From: JAZDKP01 sp043802925
Lineage (GTDB): Bacteria > Fibrobacterota > OXYB2-FULL-49-7 > JAEUSG01
Assembly (NCBI GenBank): GCA_043802925.1
Contig: JAZDKP010000090.1
Location: 1 to 16,301 of the forward strand
Direction: 5' to 3'
Length of the DNA stretch: 16,301 bases
The notes under the pieces are model-generated. The model was not told where the DNA came from. It worked only from the letters and a program-made list of their open reading frames with translations, and made no database searches. A program made the translations under genes and the position numbers. Below are positions 1 to 7,684 of this stretch, in pieces (the stretch's first letter is position 1; each line of letters opens with the position of its first letter).

Positions 1-108
1 CGGAAGTATCCAACGGGGGTGGTTATTCCAAAATCACAGATGGATGAGCTATCGCTAATTCGAGATGAGTTTCATGGAGACTGGAATTATGTGCTCCAGC
101 CGCGTTAA
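1..108 (+). CDS. ISAzo13-type transposase, C-terminal end (partial)
   Basis: Frame 1 is open from the left edge to a TAA at 106-108 and encodes 35 residues: RKYPTGVVIPKSQMDEL followed by SLIRDEFHGDWNYVLQPR. The FHGxWNYxxxPR ending is, from memory, the characteristic C-terminus of DDE transposases of the ISAzo13 (Rhodopirellula-type) family. The catalytic part lies outside the window, so it cannot be judged whether the element is intact. The end of the insertion sequence must lie a short way beyond 108, that is inside the region coding the N-terminus of the next gene; I could not identify its terminal inverted repeat. The identification rests on a short tail only. Confidence 0.72.
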   Translation, partial: RKYPTGVVIPKSQMDELSLIRDEFHGDWNYVLQPR

Positions 109-2191
109 AGTTGAACAGTTTAATTTGATCAAAGTCCTTAGTCTCATCACGCTCACGGCATTCTCCCAGGTTCCCCAGACGGACTTCATGATAGGAACCT
201 GGGGAGATCCACCCCTGACCATGACCGATCCGGTTGCAGACTCCCTGACGCTCGACAGCGTCAGGAACGCGGGGTTCACCTTTTTAAGCGGCGCGGGCCT
301 GGTTACGAATCCGGTTACGGGCGTCTTCGATCCCTGTACCACCGCCTACCGATACGCCCTCGGCCTGCTTTCCCGCATGCAGGGCCTGAAAACCCTCATC
401 ATGGACCACCGGATAAAACTGGACCTGTTTGACGATGGCATCGCTAAAAGCATTCTAAACTATTATCAATCCCTGCCGGATTCTTTGCGGAATCTCATGA
501 TAGGATACCATGTCGGTGACGAACCCCAGGACACCTGGCTTCCGGAAGTGCGTAAATGGGTGGACACGTTCTATACCTATGATTCCTTGAAATTGCCTTA
601 TTCCGGCCTGTTCCCGAGCTACGTTTATGATGAGACGCGCTACCGGAATTATGTCCTTGCTTTTCTGCAGAATAAAAGCGCGGTTCTCGGATATGACGAC
701 TATCCTTTCATCGCCGGGGCGGCCATGCGGGCGAACTACTATCTTACTTTGAAGATTTTGGCGCAAAGCATCGCTCCATACCGCGCCAAAAACTTCTGGG
801 CCACCGTTTATGCCACGGAACATGGATTCCGGGACGGTTCCTGCAACACTACCTTGGCCTACGCCCCTGTCACAGCCCCCTTGTTGAGGTATGTGGCCCA
901 TGCACCCCTCGCTTACGGCGCCAAGGGGATCATGTATTACCGGTACACCTGGCGCTACACCGCTCCCTGTGACTGGCTTTTCTTCATGGACGGCATCCGG
1001 CAGGACCCGAAGCAATATCAGTGGGTGCAGGCGCAAAACCTGAAAATGCTGCATCTGGGACCTGCCCTGATGCGGCTGAAATGGCTGACCGCGGTCCACG
1101 GGAGTGCCGTGAACGCCTATTCCTCGGAAGCCGTGCCCGTGATTACGGTCGGCACCCCTGTTTTAAAGTCCCTGGGGTATGCGCAGGCGCTGGCCGGGGT
1201 ATTCAGCCTCAAGGACAGCATCAGCGGCAATCGCTATCTCCTGCTGATGAACAAGGACACAGGCGCAAGCCATTCCATCCCCGTCCTGCTGAAGGGGGGC
1301 TGGAACGTGGAAGTCCACAGTACCGTATCCCAAGCATGGGACACGGTTTTTGGCGCCGCTTATATACCGGACTCGGGCCATACGGCCTTTTCCTGGACCC
1401 TGCCCGCGGCGGAAATCGCCCTGCTCCGCCTGACCCCTTTATCCAGCTGTGCAACCTGTCCCTTCAACCTCGCGCCCATCGCCACTTTGTCAGCCAGTTA
1501 TAATTCCAGCGCGGTTGCGAACGTCGTGGATGGCGTCACGGACCAGGATTTCAGCCGGTGGGGTTCCGACACCACTGTTGGCCCCCACTGGATAGCCTTG
1601 AACTGGGACAATCCGGTCAATGTCGAAAGCTTGCGGTTATGGACGGGCGCGATGTGGGGCGCCGGTTACCAGATAGAGGATTTCGTGTTTCAGCGATACG
1701 ACAACGGCCAGTGGATCGACCTGCCGGGCACGGCAGTGACCGACAACCTGCAGGACGGCTATTCCGGCGCCTTCAACTTGTTCACCTTCGGCAGCCTTAC
1801 GACGACCGGCCTCAGGCTTTTTATCACAGACGGTTGCGTATCAAGCCTGTACAAGAACGCCAGAGTGTTTGAGATTGAGGTGATGGGTAGCCCGGACTCA
1901 TTAACGGTCACCAAGGAAACCGTCCGAATCCCGGATTTGCCCTTGATGCTCATGGCTACTCCCAACCCTTTCAACCCGTCTACCGTTATCCGTTATTCCC
2001 TTCCGAAGGGATCGGCCGGAGTACTGTCCATTTTCAACGTGAAGGGAGAACAAGTTTTCAAGACCCCGTTGACCGGAACTCCCGGGAAAATCCGGTTTGA
2101 TGCCAAGGGATTTCCGAGCGGCCTTTACTTAGCCAGGCTTAACGGAGTAACGGGAACCGTTCTGACGCACCGGTTAATGCTGTTGCGTTAA
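89..2191 (+). CDS. Secreted glycosidase-like TIM-barrel protein with discoidin domain and sorting tail
   Basis: This is a 700-residue protein, probably extracellular. Numbering from Met 89: a hydrophobic signal segment at about 14-26 (KVLSLITLTAFSQ), an enzyme-like region at about 32-450, an F5/8 type C (discoidin-like) carbohydrate-binding domain at about 459-600 (NLAPIATLSAS, NVVDG, RWGSD), and a sorting tail at about 624-700 (ATPNPFNPST, GLYLARL). The GYHVGDEP motif (Glu145) resembles an acid/base site at the end of a TIM-barrel strand in glycoside hydrolases; the family is not recognised and the substrate is unknown. ATG 89 is preferred because GGAG at 76-79 lies 9 bases upstream; ATG 65, ATG 74 and TTG 125 are alternatives, and a stop at 56-58 limits the frame. 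The start overlaps the preceding transposase, so the original 5' end and promoter may have been altered by an insertion. It converges on the next gene with a 26-base gap. Confidence 0.8.
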   Translation: MCSSRVKVEQFNLIKVLSLITLTAFSQVPQTDFMIGTWGDPPLTMTDPVADSLTLDSVRNAGFTFLSGAGLVTNPVTGVFDPCTTAYRYALGLLSRMQGLKTLIMDHRIKLDLFDDGIAKSILNYYQSLPDSLRNLMIGYHVGDEPQDTWLPEVRKWVDTFYTYDSLKLPYSGLFPSYVYDETRYRNYVLAFLQNKSAVLGYDDYPFIAGAAMRANYYLTLKILAQSIAPYRAKNFWATVYATEHGFRDGSCNTTLAYAPVTAPLLRYVAHAPLAYGAKGIMYYRYTWRYTAPCDWLFFMDGIRQDPKQYQWVQAQNLKMLHLGPALMRLKWLTAVHGSAVNAYSSEAVPVITVGTPVLKSLGYAQALAGVFSLKDSISGNRYLLLMNKDTGASHSIPVLLKGGWNVEVHSTVSQAWDTVFGAAYIPDSGHTAFSWTLPAAEIALLRLTPLSSCATCPFNLAPIATLSASYNSSAVANVVDGVTDQDFSRWGSDTTVGPHWIALNWDNPVNVESLRLWTGAMWGAGYQIEDFVFQRYDNGQWIDLPGTAVTDNLQDGYSGAFNLFTFGSLTTTGLRLFITDGCVSSLYKNARVFEIEVMGSPDSLTVTKETVRIPDLPLMLMATPNPFNPSTVIRYSLPKGSAGVLSIFNVKGEQVFKTPLTGTPGKIRFDAKGFPSGLYLARLNGVTGTVLTHRLMLLR

Positions 2192-2217
2192 TAAATACAT
2201 AGAAAGAACCTGCCATA

Positions 2218-4110
2218 CTATCGGGTGAGCAGAAGCAACTTGCAGGAAATGTTGCTTCCGACGGTAAGCCTGGCCAGGTAAATACCCGTTGCCGCGGTAT
2301 TCCCATGGAGGTCCCGGCCATCCCAGTGGAAATGCGCTGTTCCGCCGGTTCCGGGAGTGGAATAGAAATAGCGTACCTGCCGTCCGTCAATATCAAATAT
2401 CGCCAGAGCAACAGGCTGTTTTTCCGGTAATCGCCGGACCGTGACCGTGGTCGCGGCCTGAAAAGGATTGGGCCCGATTTCCCACTGCATCCGCCGGAGT
2501 TGGGCTTGATTGTTTATACCGGTGCCGTTGCTTGTAACTTCGTTTGAATAATTTCCCTCCCGCTTGCCATAATTGGTGTCATAAGCGCAGACGACGTAAT
2601 ATTTGGCTCCCTCGCTGAGACGAGGGTCCGTGTCAATGAAATTGACGCTGTCGGGCGACGCAACGCTGCCGATTTTCACATACTGGGACTGCGTGGTGTT
2701 GCGGACGCTCTCATAGGAAACGTCACTGCGGTAAATGTTATAGCCGCCGACACCGTTCAAAGCGATGCCATTCTCAACCTTGTTCCAGGTCAGCGAAACT
2801 TCATTGCCTGCAACCAAGGCATTAAGGTTGCCAGGGGCGTCGGGGCGGAGCTTGAAGCTGTCGATGACGGTGTTATTGTAGGTCGTAGCGCCCGTATATA
2901 TTACCGCAATGGCCCGGGTCATGATTTGACGGAAATCAACGTTGAGTTGCATATAATACACGGTATCGCAACATGAGTTGAAAAAACGCGCCATCTCCCA
3001 TTTGGACGAATCTGAAGATTTTCCCGCGCCCTCGCCGAACCTTCCCGCCGTAATATCCCAGATGCTGTTCTTGAAATTTTCATGATTCCATACGGTGTCG
3101 AAGTCGGCGCAGGTCTGGGAGCATATTTTTGTCCGGGAATAATAGTGGCAGTGCCCGTGCAAATACAGTTCAACATCATGGGTATCCAAAACATGATAAA
3201 AGTGTGAACGCTGGTTTTTATAATAAGTCGATTTCCAGTTCCACCACGCCAGGTTCGTACTCAGTGACCCGCCAAAATCAAATATGCCCCAGTGGCAAAG
3301 GACGATGTTATGCAATTGACCTCTTGCCTTTGCGGAATCGAAGTCCGCCGCCATCCAATTCATTACCGCGGAATCATCAGCGGAATAGGTATGATACCTG
3401 AGGACCTGAAAATGGATTACGCCGTAATCGAATGAATAAAAGTAGCCTTTGGGTGTTCCGGTATAGATGTTGTCCTCGGGTAGAATAAAAGAATAGACGG
3501 AACTGTCGGTATTGGCCCAAATGGGACCCGGCAGGATGGGGGCCAGGTCGTGGTTGCCCAGGATCTCATAAATCGGCACGTAATGTTCAACGGAGTCCAT
3601 ACGGGTTTTATAGATAAGTGTTTTCCGGAACATCGAGTCCAAATCCGGGCAGCCGTCATAAGCCACCACATCCCCGAGATTAAACCAGAGGTTGGCGGAG
3701 TCTTTTAACAGGACCTGGCAATTTCCCCGCGTCTTTTCCCAACTTAAGCGGAACAGATAACCGCCGTGCGTGTCGGTGATAAGGCCAAAACGGAAAGGTG
3801 TGTCCTTGCTTATCGCTGTCTTGGTAAAATAGACGGGGCTGGCCGCGGTATTGGATGACACCTGATAGTAATATTTGGTATCCGGCATCAGACTTTCCGC
3901 CATCAATACATGCCAGGTGCGCTGCTCGCCGCTTTCGATGCTGTCCGTCAGCGATGCCGGGGAAAGCCCCCACTTGAGTTTGCTGTCTGACAAGGAATCG
4001 GTCTGCCAGCCCACGGTAAAAGAATTCTCACGGTTGTTGCCGACCTGCGGCCCCTGGACAATGGAAAGACAGAAACAAAGCGCCGGAAGGAGTATTAATA
4101 TTTTAGACAT
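2218..4110 (-). CDS. Secreted calcineurin-like / purple acid phosphatase-like phosphoesterase with Fn3 domains and sorting tail
   Basis: This 630-residue protein has a signal peptide at 1-20 (MSKILILLPALCFCLSIVQG). An Fn3-like domain of the purple acid phosphatase N-terminal type follows at about 21-98. The metallophosphoesterase domain at about 105-400 carries all the expected metal-binding motifs: DTH (Asp113, His115), NLGD (Asp147), GNHD (Asn186, His187), LCHWG (His273) and GHCH (His320, His322). A second Fn3 domain spans about 424-528, and a sorting tail with a variant GPNPFQAAT start spans 546-630. By family knowledge it hydrolyses phosphate esters or phosphodiesters using two metal ions; the real substrate is not visible. 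A strong ribosome-binding site (GGGGGAG, complement of 4115-4121) lies 4 bases before the ATG. Its tail is intact up to TAA-type termination at 2218. It lies downstream of the 1058-residue gene on the same strand, 308 bases away, so it may have its own promoter. Confidence 0.9.
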   Translation of the reverse strand: MSKILILLPALCFCLSIVQGPQVGNNRENSFTVGWQTDSLSDSKLKWGLSPASLTDSIESGEQRTWHVLMAESLMPDTKYYYQVSSNTAASPVYFTKTAISKDTPFRFGLITDTHGGYLFRLSWEKTRGNCQVLLKDSANLWFNLGDVVAYDGCPDLDSMFRKTLIYKTRMDSVEHYVPIYEILGNHDLAPILPGPIWANTDSSVYSFILPEDNIYTGTPKGYFYSFDYGVIHFQVLRYHTYSADDSAVMNWMAADFDSAKARGQLHNIVLCHWGIFDFGGSLSTNLAWWNWKSTYYKNQRSHFYHVLDTHDVELYLHGHCHYYSRTKICSQTCADFDTVWNHENFKNSIWDITAGRFGEGAGKSSDSSKWEMARFFNSCCDTVYYMQLNVDFRQIMTRAIAVIYTGATTYNNTVIDSFKLRPDAPGNLNALVAGNEVSLTWNKVENGIALNGVGGYNIYRSDVSYESVRNTTQSQYVKIGSVASPDSVNFIDTDPRLSEGAKYYVVCAYDTNYGKREGNYSNEVTSNGTGINNQAQLRRMQWEIGPNPFQAATTVTVRRLPEKQPVALAIFDIDGRQVRYFYSTPGTGGTAHFHWDGRDLHGNTAATGIYLARLTVGSNISCKLLLLTR

Positions 4111-4418
4111 AAAGCTCCCCCTTTATGAGACACCGTGTAACTTACCCCTTAATAACTAATATAATTGATAGGAATTTCAATTTCCGCCGTTTCGTAAAAA
4201 ATTCTGCTGCCACATCCCTGCTGTGTTTCCGAATTCACGTTCTGGCCTAACCCAAAACCGCATAATTCAAACCTCTATCCGATATGATAGACTCACTCCT
4301 CGTTGTATGACGTCAAGAGCAGGGGGCATTTTATGTAGTAAAGCTTGAAGTAGCGGGGGCAATAAACCCTTGCGTGTTCAGGCGTGCAAAAGGTTTTCGC
4401 CGCAAAACGCATTGCCAG
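4111..4418. other. 308-base gap with no supported gene
   Basis: This stretch separates two same-strand genes. On the minus strand the frame of the upstream gene stays open for about 42 codons after its TAG, but the translation shows no sorting-tail or other motif that I recognise. An AT-rich part at about 4150-4200 next to the start of the phosphoesterase gene could hold its promoter, but no convincing -35/-10 pair was found. No tRNA, strong terminator or repeat is seen. Confidence 0.5.
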
Positions 4419-7400
4419 CTATTTCATTAGTATGGCTTTGGCCGTCAAAACCTTTCCGCTCTCATCCTTCGTGCGGATAAGGTAGAGACCGCCGGGAAGG
4501 TTTTTTGCATTCCAGACCGTGCCCTCTTTCGTAATCCTAAAAACAGCCATGCTACGCCCGCGGACATCATAAACGGAACAGGACACAAGGCCCAATCGGG
4601 AACCGCGCACCTGAATGAGCACCGAGGGATTGAAGGGATTGGGAAATATTCTTATTTCCGCTTTTTCGTCCGCGCCATTAATCGCCCGGTCGCTTCCGGT
4701 GAATAAACTTGCCAGGGCATAGAGGTTCGTGTCAGCTTGATAAAATACAATCTGATCCCAGAACCCCTCCCCGCTACCGCTGCCCAAGGGACCCAGTTGG
4801 GTCATGGACGCGTCGGCGCCGGAAAACGTTCCCTGATAACGAAGCCTCCAGTCCGTGTACAATTCCTGCCGGTTGGCCGCGCGATCAAGGTGCAATGACA
4901 GGCGATACCACACATTTTCATTCTTCAATTCAAATACCGAATCGCCGTTTAAAAAGAGGACTGTTCCCGTTTGCGTCAATGCCAGCCCGCTGCCGTTGTC
5001 GGACCATACTTTTAGATTGGAAGGGACGCCTTTGTATTTGTAGAAAAAGGTCACCCACCAATCTCCGATCGGAGTCAGCATAACGCTGCGCATTGCCGTG
5101 CCGCCGCCCGCAATATGCAGGCTCTGCCTTCCGACATCGAACTTTTCCACATATTCCACATTACCCGTGGGAATGATGGGACTGTTTTTGCTGTATAAAT
5201 CATCAATGCCTCCCAGGCCGGTAGTCAGGTTGAACGCTTCTTCGTTAAAGGCATTGCGGTCCTTGCCAATCCATCCTTGTTCCCATAGTGAAGAGGTGGT
5301 ATTGAAATTGTCCCAATAGGCTTCACCCGTGGCCGATGAATTGAAATCTCCGAAATCCCAGGCCGTACTGAGGGACCCTGCTTGTCTGTAAACTTTATCC
5401 CAGTTGATGCAGACGGTACTGGTATCTCCCTTTTGCATATAAAATTGCATCCATTGATCCGGTGTGAGCAGGGCCGCCTTTTGGCCCCGGATGAACAGCG
5501 TGTCGCCGGTCTGCTTTAAATCCGGTTCCAGCACGCTGAAATCCTGCATGATGGCACCTTTCGGGTAATAATATTGAAAGATTAATACATTGTCAGCCGT
5601 ATCTGCCGCCACATGCACCCGGTTCTCTCCCGTATTGTTTCCGGTCACATGCAGGCAAAAGTCCGAAGCTTTCGTAATATCGTCCTGCGTCCGTCCCGAA
5701 GCGCCCGTTGTCTGCCAGCCCTGCAGGTCCGTGTCGAAATCATAGGCTGCCAGGATGGGATCGCGGTCATAACCCGTCAGCCGGACATCGTCAAACCAGA
5801 CGCTCGCGGGCCTGCTTTGCCCTTCTGCAATGTTGAAGGCGCTGGGATTGGACACCCGCAACATAAGTTCCTTAACAGGCCGGATGGACCCATCGCTGTC
5901 CATGGCCCTCACCAGAGCGTCTATATTAAGCGTCACCTGCTGCCAGCCGCTTAGCGCGGAAGCGTCCGCGGACCATAATAAAGTGTTGTCGACCCAGGCT
6001 TCCACTTTATGATATCCGGAAGCCGCGCCTTCGGCCTTGACCCAGAAGGTGATTTGATAATTGTCGGAAACCTGCGGAACATAAAACGTCTGGGCCAATT
6101 GCCCGTAATAGGGGGCCGCGTTATAGTTCCAGCTAAACGTCGCTCTCGAGGATTGGTTGGCCGGAAACCATATCTTGAAGCTGTTCCTGCCCGAATGGGC
6201 CGCGGTTGTGTCGATTTCCCCTTTGTATCTGGCGGCATAAGCGGAATTGGACGAATGGCAGTACGGGTGATAAAACCAGATATGGGATCGTTCCTCGAAT
6301 CCGTTGTCCGCAATCCCGGCAATCCCCGTTTGAAAGGTGAACATGGATCTGCTGAAACCGTCCTGCTGCGTGGAAAAATAAGGGTTGTTCATGGGCGTGA
6401 ATCTGTCGCCCGGCCAGGCTTGAAACAGCCCGTAACGGTTTGCGCCGTCGAAATATTGCTGCGCCAGTTTTGTTGCGGCATAGGTATATTCTGGGGCCGT
6501 GGGCCCGCAGCGCGCTGAGGAATGGGGGGCATCATAGATTCCGAAAACCGGGGTTGTGGCAATAAAATTATGTCGGAAGTCATCGACCATCTGGGGGAGC
6601 CAGGCATAGGGATTGCAATTTGTGTATTGATAGTATTGTATGGCGTCCAGTATGCCGTCAAAGGCGCAGCCTTGGGGAACCGGATCCCCGACATGGTATA
6701 TGACCGGATTGACGCACATGTCCGGGCGCATGTTATGCACCCGCCACTCAAAACCCCGGGCCGAGGCGTCGCGGTCGCATCCGGACCGACTGCCGCTGTA
6801 ATCATCCGCCATGATTTGAACAAAATTTTTCTGGGTCCTGGCAAAGGGGGCGATTTCGGTTGATAAATTAATCAGCCTGGGCGTAAGGCCCAAGGATATG
6901 CCGTGATTTTCAGCATAGACGCAAAACTGCCGGAAACGCGGCCATTCCAGGGCGGGCCATTTCCAGACCAGATAGTTGAAAGCCGTGGCATTGAGCGCCT
7001 TCAACCGCTGCGCCAGCAGGTCCATACGGAAGGTTCCGTCGCCATGGCCGCTTCCGCCCCTCAGAAAATCCGCATCGGATCCGTAGGGCCATTGGGTGCG
7101 GGTGTTCGCCCAACGGGCATAAACGTGGGAGGCCGTATCAACCAGGATTTCAAGGTTGTCCAAAAGCGCTGGTTTTGCCGCGCCGGCCGGATTTTCCCAG
7201 CGGATTTTTACGAAAGTCTTCCCCTTGACCCACTTGGAAATGTTACACGCCACTTGTCCCCACCCGTCATTATCCGGCGTTAAGTAGGTGGTCTGCGACC
7301 AATCAAAGGTAGGCGACCAAATCTCCATCGTATCAATAAACAAATGCGGCAGCTCGGTAATCCATCCGTGCAATTCATAAAACCGGGCTTGCGGCAGTGA

Positions 7401-7595
7401 AATGTCCTGTTCAATATATTCCCCGGGCAAAAGCTTGATGGCCAGAGACCCGCTTTTGGCTTTTTCCGCGGTATATTGTCCCGTACCGGTCCAGCCTGTC
7501 TGCGTTTCAAAATCGCCGTTCTGCAGAACGTCTCCGCGGATTTGAATGACCGTTGCAAAAACAAGAAGACCAAGGACCCTCGTAATCTGGAACAT
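4419..7595 (-). CDS. Large secreted multidomain protein, putative carbohydrate-active enzyme of unrecognised family, with sorting tail
   Basis: Numbered from Met 7595 this protein has 1058 residues. A signal segment spans 1-21 (ITRVLGLLVFATVIQIRG). A CBM4/9-like jelly-roll domain (NGDFETQTGW) covers about 24-152. A TIM-barrel-like region covers about 155-430, with short motifs FNYLVWKWP, GLTPRL, IMADDYSG and FDGILDAIQYY that recall barrel strands of hydrolases acting on polysaccharides; Asp264/Asp265 are candidate catalytic acids. A second galactose-binding-like module lies at about 431-607 (YQITFWVKAEG, SVWFDDVRL), less clear beta-rich modules at about 611-765 and 766-955 (the latter LamG-like, WYRLSLHLD), and a sorting tail at 982-1058 (FPNPFNPSV, GGLYLIR). 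A longer TTG start at 7613 is possible, but a strong GGAGGTG (complement of 7599-7605) directly precedes ATG 7595. It is divergent from an AraC-type regulator, which probably controls it. No catalytic family could be assigned. Confidence 0.85.
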   Translation of the reverse strand: MFQITRVLGLLVFATVIQIRGDVLQNGDFETQTGWTGTGQYTAEKAKSGSLAIKLLPGEYIEQDISLPQARFYELHGWITELPHLFIDTMEIWSPTFDWSQTTYLTPDNDGWGQVACNISKWVKGKTFVKIRWENPAGAAKPALLDNLEILVDTASHVYARWANTRTQWPYGSDADFLRGGSGHGDGTFRMDLLAQRLKALNATAFNYLVWKWPALEWPRFRQFCVYAENHGISLGLTPRLINLSTEIAPFARTQKNFVQIMADDYSGSRSGCDRDASARGFEWRVHNMRPDMCVNPVIYHVGDPVPQGCAFDGILDAIQYYQYTNCNPYAWLPQMVDDFRHNFIATTPVFGIYDAPHSSARCGPTAPEYTYAATKLAQQYFDGANRYGLFQAWPGDRFTPMNNPYFSTQQDGFSRSMFTFQTGIAGIADNGFEERSHIWFYHPYCHSSNSAYAARYKGEIDTTAAHSGRNSFKIWFPANQSSRATFSWNYNAAPYYGQLAQTFYVPQVSDNYQITFWVKAEGAASGYHKVEAWVDNTLLWSADASALSGWQQVTLNIDALVRAMDSDGSIRPVKELMLRVSNPSAFNIAEGQSRPASVWFDDVRLTGYDRDPILAAYDFDTDLQGWQTTGASGRTQDDITKASDFCLHVTGNNTGENRVHVAADTADNVLIFQYYYPKGAIMQDFSVLEPDLKQTGDTLFIRGQKAALLTPDQWMQFYMQKGDTSTVCINWDKVYRQAGSLSTAWDFGDFNSSATGEAYWDNFNTTSSLWEQGWIGKDRNAFNEEAFNLTTGLGGIDDLYSKNSPIIPTGNVEYVEKFDVGRQSLHIAGGGTAMRSVMLTPIGDWWVTFFYKYKGVPSNLKVWSDNGSGLALTQTGTVLFLNGDSVFELKNENVWYRLSLHLDRAANRQELYTDWRLRYQGTFSGADASMTQLGPLGSGSGEGFWDQIVFYQADTNLYALASLFTGSDRAINGADEKAEIRIFPNPFNPSVLIQVRGSRLGLVSCSVYDVRGRSMAVFRITKEGTVWNAKNLPGGLYLIRTKDESGKVLTAKAILMK

Positions 7596-7654
7596 TGTCA
7601 CCTCCGTTCGCAATTTCGTCTATGATAAAAGTAGTTTAATCTTTGCCGGCCAAC

Positions 7655-7684
7655 AATGGATAATACTATTTTAGTAATGGATAA
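7655..7684. promoter_or_regulatory. Candidate AraC-type operator: 9-bp direct repeat at 21-bp spacing around a palindrome
   Basis: AATGGATAA occurs at 7655-7663 and exactly again at 7676-7684, so the copies start 21 bp apart, two helical turns. Between them TACTA-TTT-TAGTA (7664-7676, overlapping the second copy by one base) is a perfect inverted repeat. AraC-family proteins with two helix-turn-helix motifs commonly bind direct repeats about 21 bp apart. The site lies in the divergent gap and the first codons of the regulator gene, 60-90 bases from the start of the 1058-residue gene. Function is inferred. If real, the regulator may start at 7677 or 7686 instead of 7656. Confidence 0.45.

Noticed and set aside
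455..1099. Long minus-strand ORF of 214 codons inside the first glycosidase-like gene
   Set aside because: Antisense shadow without signal peptide, domain motif or ribosome-binding site; the plus frame has clear domains throughout.
4177..4263. A 28-codon minus-strand ORF starting MRFWVRPERE with GAGG 8 bases upstream
   Set aside because: Too short, no recognisable motif, and it lies in a gap where such an ORF is expected by chance.
4383..4412. GTTTT-GCGGCG-AAAAC inverted repeat as terminator of the 1058-residue gene
   Set aside because: Only a 5-bp AT-rich stem and no U-tract; not convincing.
4290..4418. Open frame of about 42 codons directly after the stop of the 1058-residue gene, similar in position to the tail remnant after GH20
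   Set aside because: The translation lacks all sorting-tail motifs (no GxYLxRL, no basic-hydrophobic end), so it is not counted as a ghost tail.
6009..6518. Plus-strand ORF of 169 codons within the large secreted protein gene
   Set aside because: Antisense shadow; the minus strand carries recognisable modules in this stretch.
7596..7655. Sigma-70-like -35/-10 pair for the 1058-residue gene in the divergent gap
   Set aside because: Candidate boxes (TTGGCC and TATCAT) are about 20 bases apart and match poorly; no promoter is claimed.
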